Below are positions 25,260 to 32,744 of a stretch of DNA of 64,000 nt, in pieces; the stretch's first letter is position 1; each line of letters starts with the position of its first letter. Source of the DNA: Martinezella lusitana (GTDB lineage Bacteria > Pseudomonadota > Alphaproteobacteria > Rhizobiales > Rhizobiaceae); NCBI RefSeq assembly GCF_010668395.1, contig NZ_WUEY01000010.1, positions 159,762 to 223,761 on the forward strand, in the 5' to 3' direction. Made by a program: the position numbers and the translations under genes. Below the pieces are notes generated by a model, which saw only the letters and a program-made list of their open reading frames with translations, searched no databases and was not told the DNA's origin.

Positions 25260-25433
25260 TCAGGGTTGTTCGAAACGGCGGCAGTGCCTCGCGCGGAAAA
25301 GCGCGTCGATGACCTCCACGCCGCCGCTGGGCGGATCGCGCTCCTCATCGCTGGTGATGCGGCTGCCTGGGCTCAAAGTCTGGGGAGCGATCCTGGCGGT
25401 GCTGGGAATTCCCCAGCGGAGCATCTTTTCCAT
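25260..25433 (-). CDS. Small ORF of 57 residues inside the amino-acid uptake operon
   Basis: An ORF too short for usual cut-offs sits in the 230-bp gap between the fused transporter gene and the oxidoreductase, on the same strand. AAGGAA lies eight bases before ATG 25433, and the stop is 9-30 bp before the candidate oxidoreductase starts. Third codon positions are strongly GC-biased like those of the neighbours. The product (starts MEKMLRWGIP, ends HCRRFEQP) is basic at its C-terminus, has one Cys and no membrane segment. I recognise no family. It may be a small accessory protein of the oxidoreductase or a leader peptide; it may also be non-functional. Confidence 0.5.
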   Translation of the reverse strand: MEKMLRWGIPSTARIAPQTLSPGSRITSDEERDPPSGGVEVIDALFRARHCRRFEQP

Positions 25434-25463
25434 TTGCAGATTTCCTTGCTGCTTTTCCCTCGA

Positions 25464-27002
25464 TCACAGAACTTCCGCCAGGAAGCGGCGAAGCCGATCG
25501 CTTTTCGGGGCGTCGAAAATCTCCGTCGGCGATCCGACCTCGACGATGCGCCCTTCGTCCATGAAGACGACCTGGTCGGCCACCCGCCTGGCAAACCCCA
25601 TCTCGTGCGTGACGACCGCCATCGTCATCCCCTGCCGGCCGAGATCGGCCATCAGGTCGAGCACGCCCTTGACGAGTTCCGGATCCAGCGCGCTCGTGAC
25701 CTCGTCGAAGAGAATGACTTCGGGATCCATGGCCAGAGCCCGGGCAATGGCCACGCGTTGCTGCTGGCCGCCGGACAGGCCGGCCGGACGATGATCCTTC
25801 CGGCCGATCAGACCGACTTCGCCAAGCCTAGCCTCGCCGATACGCCGGGCCTCGCTGCGGGACATGCCCTTGATCTTGCGCAACGACAGCATGACGTTCT
25901 CAAGCGCGGTATGGTCGGGGAAGAGGTTGAAATGTTGAAACACCATGCCGACGCGCCGACGGAGCGCTTCCGGCTTCATGGTCAGGATGCTGTCGCCATC
26001 GAGAAGGATGTCGCCGCCCTTCGGCTCGACCAGCCTGTTCAGGCATCGCAGCAGCGTCGATTTTCCCGATCCGGAAGGCCCGATGATGCAGGTCACCGAA
26101 CCTCGCGGGATGGCCAGGTCGACGCCCTTCAGCACGTCGAGGTGACCGTAGCTCATACTGAGGCCACGGATATCGAGCGAGCCGCCGGCAACCTTCTTAC
26201 TCGCTTCGGAAACGGCCGGCGGCGTCTTGGCCGCCTTCAGCTCGCTGACTTCCACGAGACCGCTCGCCGCGCCCGTCGAATGTCCCTGCTTGCCCATGCG
26301 AAGGCGTTGATCGATGTAGTTGACGAGGTGCGTCAATGGAACGGTGATGACGAGATAGAAGATGCCCGCAAGCAGAAGCGGAGAAAGATTGCCGGTGACG
26401 ACGGCCTGATCCTGTCCGACGCGAAAGATCTCGCGTTCCGAGGCCAGAAGCCCGAGGAAGTAGACAAGGCTCGAATCCTTGACGTTGCCGATGAACTGGT
26501 TCACCAGGGCGGGAAGGACGCGCCTGATCCCCTGCGGAATGACGATCAGGCGCATTCCCTGGCCGTAGCTCATGCTCAGCGCCCGGCACGCTTCCATCTG
26601 TCCGCGCTCGACGCTTTGGATGCCCGCGCGAAAAATTTCGCCGATATAGGCGCCGGCAATCAGGCTCAGCGCAATGATACCGAGCGGAAATGGAGACGGG
26701 CCGAACAGCTCGCGGCCGATACGGGCGAATCCCTGGCCGATGATCAGAATAGTGACGATCGCGGGCAGTCCGCGAAAGATATCCGTGTAGATGCGTGCGG
26801 GCAGTCGCAGCCAGCGGGATTGCGATATGCCCATGACCGCCAGGATCATGCCGATCACGACGCCTAAAATCGTCGAGGCTGCGGCCAGAATAAGCGTGTT
26901 CTTCAGGCCGACGGTGATCATGCTTGGCAGCACTTCCGCCATGGCGTCCCAATCGAGGAAGCTGCGGCGAAGATTTTCGAGCCAGTCCATCCAATTCCCC
27001 AT
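25464..27002 (-). CDS. Fused permease-ATPase of a polar amino-acid ABC importer
   Basis: One 512-residue chain combines the two usually separate subunits of a HisM/GlnP-type importer. Residues about 20-235 are the permease, with the EAA loop 'GEIFRAGIQSVERGQMEACRALSMS' near 121-145. A linker of about 40 residues rich in Lys, Ser and Ala follows (236-275), then the ATPase with Walker A GPSGSGKST (308-316), signature LSGGQQQR and Walker B VILFDE. A homodimer of this chain would make a complete transporter core. The binding-protein gene lies 92 bp upstream on the same strand. Fusions of this type are known but uncommon. Confidence 0.93.
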   Translation of the reverse strand: MGNWMDWLENLRRSFLDWDAMAEVLPSMITVGLKNTLILAAASTILGVVIGMILAVMGISQSRWLRLPARIYTDIFRGLPAIVTILIIGQGFARIGRELFGPSPFPLGIIALSLIAGAYIGEIFRAGIQSVERGQMEACRALSMSYGQGMRLIVIPQGIRRVLPALVNQFIGNVKDSSLVYFLGLLASEREIFRVGQDQAVVTGNLSPLLLAGIFYLVITVPLTHLVNYIDQRLRMGKQGHSTGAASGLVEVSELKAAKTPPAVSEASKKVAGGSLDIRGLSMSYGHLDVLKGVDLAIPRGSVTCIIGPSGSGKSTLLRCLNRLVEPKGGDILLDGDSILTMKPEALRRRVGMVFQHFNLFPDHTALENVMLSLRKIKGMSRSEARRIGEARLGEVGLIGRKDHRPAGLSGGQQQRVAIARALAMDPEVILFDEVTSALDPELVKGVLDLMADLGRQGMTMAVVTHEMGFARRVADQVVFMDEGRIVEVGSPTEIFDAPKSDRLRRFLAEVL

Positions 27003-27094
27003 GAGTTATCGCGCGGCGGTTGGCTGCGTCATCCTGCCTTATGCTCCGGCGGGACAGGTTTTCGGCCGCCCGCTTGCGCGGGCGGCTCTACCGG

Positions 27095-27931
27095 TCATTT
27101 CTTGGGAAGATACTGGTCCGGCATGGGCGAGCCGGGGAACCACTTTTCGTAGAGCGTTTTCCAGGTGCCGTCCTGCATGGCTTCGTGAAGCCCTTTGTTC
27201 AGCGCTTCCCGGAACGCATCGTTGCCCTTCCTTACGACGAAGCCGGCCGGGGCGTCGAATGAGGGGATATTCACCGCGATCTTGAGGGTCGGATAGCGTT
27301 CGCCGTACTGCTTGGCGGCTTCGTAGTCGAGGAAGTGGGCATCCACCGTTCCATTGTTCAGGGCGGCTACGGCTGAATTGTTGTCCGGGAATTTGACGAG
27401 GTCGGTGCCGGTGAAGTTCTTGGTCGCATAGGCCTCCTGCAGCGTACCCTGCACGACGCCCAGACGCTTGCCTTTCAGTGTGGCGGCATCCTTTATGCTG
27501 CCATCGGCGGTCAGGACGGAGAGATAGCCGGCCAGATAGCCGTCAGAGAAATCGACGGTCTTCTTGCGCGCTTCGGTCGTGCCGATCGCGGCGACGGCAA
27601 CGTCGAATCTCTGGTTGGCGACGGAGGGCAGCAGCGCGGAGAATTCCTGGCCGGTAAACGTAACCTTCTCCTTGGGGAAACCGATCCGCGAGGCCACGTT
27701 CAGGAACAGTTCTATGTCGAACCCCGTGAACTGTCCGTCCGCGGTCGTAAATGTGTAGGGCTTCGCATCTCCCATCGTTCCGACGCTGATCACGCCGGGA
27801 TCGATGAGGCCATACGGATTGTCGGCGGCGATCGCCGATCCGGAGGCCGCGGCAAGGAGTAGGCATGCGGCAATGCCGGCCCGAACCGGGGTCGTGACGG
27901 CCGCCCATAGGCTCTGTTTAAACATTGTCAT
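27095..27931 (-). CDS. Polar amino-acid ABC transporter substrate-binding protein
   Basis: Periplasmic class II binding protein (SBP family 3), 278 residues, first gene of the minus-strand operon. Signal peptide about 1-35 (MTMFKQSLWAAV start, cleavage at IAA-DN). Family patterns are 'VGTMGDAKPYTFTTADGQFTGFDIEL' and 'VAAIGTTEARKKTVDFSDGYLAG', plus 'GKRLGVVQGTLQEAYA'. The conserved Arg of the amino-acid carboxylate site ('TTEARKK') is present. Two LacI-type operators lie 78-110 bp upstream. It feeds the fused permease-ATPase. Confidence 0.92.
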   Translation of the reverse strand: MTMFKQSLWAAVTTPVRAGIAACLLLAAASGSAIAADNPYGLIDPGVISVGTMGDAKPYTFTTADGQFTGFDIELFLNVASRIGFPKEKVTFTGQEFSALLPSVANQRFDVAVAAIGTTEARKKTVDFSDGYLAGYLSVLTADGSIKDAATLKGKRLGVVQGTLQEAYATKNFTGTDLVKFPDNNSAVAALNNGTVDAHFLDYEAAKQYGERYPTLKIAVNIPSFDAPAGFVVRKGNDAFREALNKGLHEAMQDGTWKTLYEKWFPGSPMPDQYLPKK

Positions 27932-28008
27932 TCTCCGCTCTGAAAGTTGCTCTTATTGGCACTTCAATCGATTTTGATCGCCGACAGGAATCGGCAATTT
28001 CTGGTAAA

Positions 28009-28041
28009 GATACCGGTCTCATTTAAAAAGAGACCGGTCTC
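28009..28041. promoter_or_regulatory. Two tandem LacI-type operators, centres 21 bp apart
   Basis: GATACCGGTCTC (28009-28020) and the perfect 12-bp palindrome GAGACCGGTCTC (28030-28041) share the ACCGGT core with central CG typical of LacI-family sites. Their centres (28014/28015 and 28035/28036) are two helical turns apart. They lie in the 169-bp gap between the divergent binding-protein operon and the LacI-type gene (60 bp before its start). Confidence 0.72.
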
Positions 28042-28100
28042 ACATCGAATTTGATATAGGTCAATTGACGACCCGTCAATAACTCTTGTAGTCGTGGTGC

Positions 28101-29171
28101 ATGAAAGATTTCGCCCCTTCGAAGCGGCCCGTTACCGTCGCAGACGTCGCCAAAAGCGCAAAAGTATCCAAAGCCACCGCGGCTCGCGTTCTGGGGGGCT
28201 ATGGCACCGTCAGCGATAAGGTTCGAAGCCAGGTTACGGCTGCCGCGGCGGTGCTGGGGTACAGGCCGAACGAGCTTGCCCGGAGCATGACGACCGGCCG
28301 TTCGGGCACGATCGGCGTCGTCGTCGGCGACATCGAGAACGCCTTCTTCAGCCTGGCGGTCCGCGGCATCAGCGACGTCGCGCGAACCGCGGGCTTCAAT
28401 GTCATCATCGCGAATTCAGGGGAAGAGCTTTCGGCGGAGAAGGCCGCCATCGACCTCCTCATCGGAAGACGCGTGGACGGTCTGATCGTGACCCCCTCCG
28501 ATTGCGGTGCGTCGGACCATCTCAGCGATGCAATCGGCGTGGGGGTTCCGCTGGTTCTGTTCGACCGTGCGATCCCGGCGCTGCAGGTCGATGCCGTGAC
28601 GGGGGCAGACCGCGACGCGGCCATGATGGCGACCCGGCATCTCCAGAGTTTCGGACATCGGCATATTGCCTACGTCACCGCTCGGGAAGGCGAGGTCGGG
28701 GAATATTTCACCGACGAGAGCCAGCTTCCCGCGACTTCGGTCCTTCGCCGCGTCGAAGGATTTCTTGCCGCACAATCGGCCAACGGCGTGCAGGATGCCC
28801 ACCGCCTCGTTCGGCTGGGAGCCGTCGACCAGGACCATACGGACGCAGTCGTCGCTCACCTTCTCGGCGGCACGCCGAGGCCGAGCGCGATCATCGCCTC
28901 GGACAGCGTCGTCGGCCTCGAGGTGTTTCGCTCGCTGCAGACACGCGGCTTGTCGGTTCCCCGCGATATATCGATAATTTCATTCTTCAACGCGGACTGG
29001 ACGACAGTCACCACGCCACCCATAACCGTGGTGGACCAGCCGGTATATGAGATGGGAAGACGCGCAGCGGAGCGGCTGATCGCCCGGATCGACGGAGGGG
29101 CCGAAGCCAGCCAGCATTTTACCATTCAGACGACGTTGATTTCACGCGGCTCGGTCGGGCAGGCAAGCTGA
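28101..29171 (+). CDS. LacI-family transcriptional regulator
   Basis: Regulator of 356 residues with an N-terminal helix-turn-helix plus hinge (about 10-65: 'VTVADVAKSAKVSKATAARVL' region and 'LGYRPNELARSM') and a periplasmic-binding-protein-like effector domain ('TIGVVVGDIENAFFSLAVRGI', 'VDGLIVTPSD', 'FGHRHIAYVT'). It diverges from the amino-acid importer/oxidoreductase operon and two matching operators lie between them, so it most likely represses that operon. LacI regulators mostly sense sugars or nucleosides, which hints that the imported amino compound has a sugar part or that a sugar acid is produced. Confidence 0.92.
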   Translation: MKDFAPSKRPVTVADVAKSAKVSKATAARVLGGYGTVSDKVRSQVTAAAAVLGYRPNELARSMTTGRSGTIGVVVGDIENAFFSLAVRGISDVARTAGFNVIIANSGEELSAEKAAIDLLIGRRVDGLIVTPSDCGASDHLSDAIGVGVPLVLFDRAIPALQVDAVTGADRDAAMMATRHLQSFGHRHIAYVTAREGEVGEYFTDESQLPATSVLRRVEGFLAAQSANGVQDAHRLVRLGAVDQDHTDAVVAHLLGGTPRPSAIIASDSVVGLEVFRSLQTRGLSVPRDISIISFFNADWTTVTTPPITVVDQPVYEMGRRAAERLIARIDGGAEASQHFTIQTTLISRGSVGQAS

Positions 29172-29237
29172 GACCATCCGGCGGGTTGCGGCTTCGCTCA
29201 ACCGGCACCGGGTTCCCGCTTTTGGCGTGGCCATGGC

Positions 29238-29897
29238 CTATGCCAACTTGGGGGTCAGCATCTCGAACCTGTCGCGGATCGTCGAACAGGTATCGCCGCC
29301 CAGCCGTGCGATGGAGTCGATGATGTTTGGATCGACATGCAAGCCCTCATCCACTGCGCCTTCATGATAATGCGCAAAGACGATCTCGCCCATGATGATC
29401 TGGCGCGATTTGCCCAGCTCCAGCGTGATATGCCTGCGGCATTCGAATGCGGCGGGGGCCTCCTTTATCCAGGGTGACGCAACCATTTTGCCGGGCAGGG
29501 CCGTCAGGCCCGCCTCCGCCATCTCGTCGACGCCTCTCGGGTATTTCGCGCCGCAGACGTGCATTGCCTCGGCTATGGCATGCGAGACGATATTGACCGT
29601 GAAGACCTCCGTCATCCGGATGTTGTGACCGGTATCCTTGAAGGACATGTCCGGCTTGTTTTCAACGCCGATCGCCACGATCGGCGGATCGGCGGAAAGG
29701 CAGTTGAAGAAGCTGAAAGGAGCCGCATTGTATCGGCCGTGTTCATCGACCGTCGTCACCAGCGCGATCGGCCTCGGGATGATCGTGCCGATCATCAGCT
29801 TATAGCGTTCATGCGCGGTAAGCCTGGTAAAATCGAAGGCGGTCCTGTCGCTCGGAGCGGCTCGGTTCTCATTCATATGGATAGCGTTGTTGTTCAT
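29238..29897 (-). CDS. Flavin-reductase-like FMN-binding protein (DIM6/NTAB family)
   Basis: Soluble split-barrel flavoprotein of 219 residues. The FMN-binding pattern is 'IPRPIALVTTVDEHGRYNAAPFSFFNCLSADPPIVAIGV' (broken here over about 40-80), followed by 'KDTGHNIRMTEVFTVNIVSH'. Such proteins reduce flavin for monooxygenases or act as oxidoreductases themselves. The start overlaps the stop of the upstream M24 hydrolase gene (ATGA), so it is the last gene of the six-gene importer operon. A partner monooxygenase is not present nearby, so its role here is open. Confidence 0.88.
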   Translation of the reverse strand: MNNNAIHMNENRAAPSDRTAFDFTRLTAHERYKLMIGTIIPRPIALVTTVDEHGRYNAAPFSFFNCLSADPPIVAIGVENKPDMSFKDTGHNIRMTEVFTVNIVSHAIAEAMHVCGAKYPRGVDEMAEAGLTALPGKMVASPWIKEAPAAFECRRHITLELGKSRQIIMGEIVFAHYHEGAVDEGLHVDPNIIDSIARLGGDTCSTIRDRFEMLTPKLA

Positions 29898-31048
29898 TTG
29901 ACACCAAAAACCGCTTCGTCGCCGCTCAGGGATTCAAATCCGCTGGCGGTCAGTACGCATGGCATGCTGGCGCCGACGCAACCGACGCCGTCCTCGTAGA
30001 GGCAGGGGGTCACATGGAAGCACATGCCTTCCTCGAGAACGGCATCGAAGTCGCGGCGGATCGCCATGACGTCGTCCTCGCCCCAGCCGGGCGGAAACGA
30101 GCCGCCGATGCTGTAGGCCGGGCGCGTGACCATCCATTCGGCAAAGCCACGGCGTTCGATCACGCCTTCGAACAGACGGGCGGCTTCGTGCGCCGTCATT
30201 CCGGGGCGAACATGGGCGAAGCCTTCGTCGAGGGCTTCCTTGCACACATCGAACATGCGGCGAACCCGGTCGGACGGCGCTCCGATCGAGTAGAAGCGGA
30301 AGATCGGCGTGTGATAGTCGAAGACGGAGGCGGCTGGCTCGATATTGACCAGTTCCCCGCGCGAAATGGATGCCCCGCACCAGGTGACATGGGCGCGAGC
30401 CGTGCGCGGGCCTGCGCAGACATTCGCCATCTTTGCCGGCCGGTGGCTGCCGTTGGCGAGCATGCTGTTGGTGACGACTGCTGCAAGCTGCGCATCGGTC
30501 ATTCCTTCATGCAGCGCCTCGAAGCCATCCCGGCACGATTGCGCGGCGATCTGGCCCGCGCGCCGCAGAAGTTCGATTTCGGCGGGGCTTTTGACGCGGC
30601 GCAGCTGTTCGACAAGGCCGGAAGCGTTGAGGATAGCCCCGTTCTTCGGACCAACGAAGCCGCGCAGAGCCGTCTGCACGGTCCCGTATTCGACCGCGAT
30701 GACGGCTTTGCCGGGCACGAAATCGGCGAGCGTGCGATCGAGGACGGTCGAATAGTCCTGGCCGTCCCGCACGCCGACGCCTTCATCCGCCCAGATCTTG
30801 CCCTTGAGGGCCCTGATATTGCTGAGTTCCGTCAGGCGCATCACCCAGATCGCCTTGCCGTCGGCTCGAACGATCAGGGAGGTTGCGCCATGGGCAAGCG
30901 ATCCGAACCCGGTGAGGTAATACATATTCTCGGTCGAGTTCAGCACACAGGCATCGATGCCGTGCTCGGCCATGAGTTTTCGCAGCGCGTCCCTGCGTGC
31001 CAGGTACTCATTGGGTTGGAAAGGCAAGCGGTCGAAGTCGGTCGGCAT
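29894..31048 (-). CDS. M24-fold hydrolase lacking metal ligands, ectoine hydrolase (DoeA)-like
   Basis: A 384-residue pita-bread-fold protein: creatinase N domain (about 15-145) and M24 catalytic domain (about 155-380). The five metal ligands of aminopeptidase P are absent: the first Asp position is Glu237 in NIEPA, the SDITRTF region is 'HTPIFRF', and the GHGIG histidine is replaced in 'AYSIGGSFPPGWGE' (311-324). That last pattern (YSIG-x-x-x-PP-x-WGE) is typical of the DoeA/creatinase-like branch that opens cyclic amidines or guanidino compounds without catalytic metal. Ectoine hydrolase is therefore a better model than Xaa-Pro peptidase. It lies 69 bp after a Dpp-type binding protein, so the substrate is likely imported by that system. 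Confidence 0.88.
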   Translation of the reverse strand: MPTDFDRLPFQPNEYLARRDALRKLMAEHGIDACVLNSTENMYYLTGFGSLAHGATSLIVRADGKAIWVMRLTELSNIRALKGKIWADEGVGVRDGQDYSTVLDRTLADFVPGKAVIAVEYGTVQTALRGFVGPKNGAILNASGLVEQLRRVKSPAEIELLRRAGQIAAQSCRDGFEALHEGMTDAQLAAVVTNSMLANGSHRPAKMANVCAGPRTARAHVTWCGASISRGELVNIEPAASVFDYHTPIFRFYSIGAPSDRVRRMFDVCKEALDEGFAHVRPGMTAHEAARLFEGVIERRGFAEWMVTRPAYSIGGSFPPGWGEDDVMAIRRDFDAVLEEGMCFHVTPCLYEDGVGCVGASMPCVLTASGFESLSGDEAVFGVK

Positions 31049-31117
31049 GTTTCTGCTCGCTGTTGGATGGTCGATCTGATGGCGGCCGGCGTCAGGCCGG
31101 CAGTCCTCGGCGTTGCA

Positions 31118-32719
31118 TCAGTCGCTTTTCTTGACGTTCCAGAACACCGGAACATCCTGCGTCGTCAGCACGCCGGAAAGCTTGTTCGAATACGCCACGA
31201 AGGTATTCCACTGGCCGAGCGGGATGTGATGCCCGGTTTCGAAGGCGCGTTTGGAATATTCCGCCGCGACGGCTTTCTGTGCGTCGATCCCGTCGGCAAG
31301 GGCCCATTTCAGGCGCAGATCTTCAAGCGTCTTGTCGCAAGGCCAGCCGAAAATGCCCTTCTCGCAGGCGGCGGAGAAGGTGATGCTCCAGACCGGATTT
31401 GCGACGACCTGTCCGCCGACATAGGAATGAAGGAGGTTCCAGCCACCCTTGTCCGTCGGCTCGGTGGAGTTCCGGCGCTTCAACACGGTCGCCCAGTCCA
31501 TGGCCTGCACGTCGACCGTCAGGCCGATATCGCGCATTGCCTGCACCGTCACGACCGTTTCCGGATGCACGATGCTCTCGTCGGTCGGGTCGAGGATCAC
31601 GATCGGCTTGGAAAAGTCCCAGCCGGCTTCCTTGAAAAGCGCCTTGGCCTTCTCGGGATCGGGCGCCTTGAGGGCATCGAGCCCGGCCTCGGTCTCCATC
31701 GGGCTGCCGCATATGAAGAAGGAGGCACAGGTCTTGTAGTAATCCGGATTGCCGTTGACCGCCTGGAGGTAGGCCTGCTGGTTGGTCAGGTAGAACATCG
31801 CCTGCCGGGCTTTCGGATTGTCGAAGGGCGGCTGCGTGTGGTTGAAGAAAAGCGTGCCCTGCGTGCCGGTCTCGTTGATGACCTGCGTTTTCAGGTTGCC
31901 GGCCGCTTCGATGATCGGAAGAAGATCCAGCGAAGGGTTCTGCCAAAAATCGATTTCGCCGCTCATCAGGGCTGACAGGGCCGTCTGCTGGTCCTTGATG
32001 ATATCCCATTCGACCCGGTCGAACTGCGCGACCTTGCCGCCGGCCAGGCCGCTGGCGGGTTCCGGCCTGGGAACATAGTCGGCGAACTTCTCGTAGACGA
32101 TCTTGCTGCCGGGGATCCACTGGGCCTTGTCGAACTTGTAGGGGCCTGAGCCGATATATTCGGTGATTTCCTTGTAGGGATCGGTCTCGGCGATCCGCTT
32201 CGGCATCATGAAGGGGACGTTCGAGGCCACCTTGCTCAGAGATTCCAGGACGATGCCGTAGGGCTCCTTGAATTCCAGCTCGAAGGTCTTGTCGTCGATG
32301 ACCCGCATCTCCTTCAGCTCGCGCGCCATCAGCTGCCCGGCGGCATCGCGCGCCTGCCAGCGCTTCAGCGACGCGACGCAATCCTCGGCCTTGACCGGCT
32401 GGCCGTCATGCCATTTCAGCCCGTCGCGCAGCGTGAAGCGATATGTCTTCTTATCCGCCGAGAGCTGCATGTCCTGGACCATTTCGGGCTGCGGCTTGAA
32501 ATGTTCATCGAGCGCGTACAGCGTGTCGTAAATCATGAAGCCGTGCATCTTCACGATATCGGCCGTCGACCCCATGGGATCGAGAACCTGAAGGTCGGCG
32601 CTTGGAACGATCCGGAGTGTGGTTTCCGCCCAGGCGGCACCGGCGCCGAGGCTTGACAGCAGGAATGCCGAGGCAAGCAAAGTCCTGCATGAGGCCTTTA
32701 TCGAGTTGATCATTGTCAT
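31118..32719 (-). CDS. Dipeptide/oligopeptide-type ABC substrate-binding protein (SBP family 5)
   Basis: Periplasmic binding protein of 533 residues. Signal peptide about 1-30 (hydrophobic TLLASAFLLSSLGAGAAWA). Family patterns include 'LDPMGSTADIVKMHGFMIYDTL', 'DGLKWHDGQPVKAEDCVASLKRW' and 'GSGPYKFDKAQWIPGSKIVYEKF'. It is the fourth gene of the permease-permease-ATPase-SBP-M24-flavin operon; 25 bp separate it from the ATPase gene. SBP family 5 members bind peptides, nickel, opines and other charged solutes, so the family alone does not give the ligand. Confidence 0.93.
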   Translation of the reverse strand: MTMINSIKASCRTLLASAFLLSSLGAGAAWAETTLRIVPSADLQVLDPMGSTADIVKMHGFMIYDTLYALDEHFKPQPEMVQDMQLSADKKTYRFTLRDGLKWHDGQPVKAEDCVASLKRWQARDAAGQLMARELKEMRVIDDKTFELEFKEPYGIVLESLSKVASNVPFMMPKRIAETDPYKEITEYIGSGPYKFDKAQWIPGSKIVYEKFADYVPRPEPASGLAGGKVAQFDRVEWDIIKDQQTALSALMSGEIDFWQNPSLDLLPIIEAAGNLKTQVINETGTQGTLFFNHTQPPFDNPKARQAMFYLTNQQAYLQAVNGNPDYYKTCASFFICGSPMETEAGLDALKAPDPEKAKALFKEAGWDFSKPIVILDPTDESIVHPETVVTVQAMRDIGLTVDVQAMDWATVLKRRNSTEPTDKGGWNLLHSYVGGQVVANPVWSITFSAACEKGIFGWPCDKTLEDLRLKWALADGIDAQKAVAAEYSKRAFETGHHIPLGQWNTFVAYSNKLSGVLTTQDVPVFWNVKKSD

Positions 32720-32744
32720 TCCCCTTTTTGTTCAGGTCGTTTTC

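Noticed and set aside
25257..26867. 536-codon open frame antisense to the fused permease-ATPase
   Set aside because: The opposite strand codes for a transporter with all expected motifs; this frame is a compositional shadow.
30014..31975. 653-codon open frame antisense to the M24 and binding-protein genes
   Set aside because: It crosses two genes that have signal peptide and fold motifs; no domain is seen in the antisense product.
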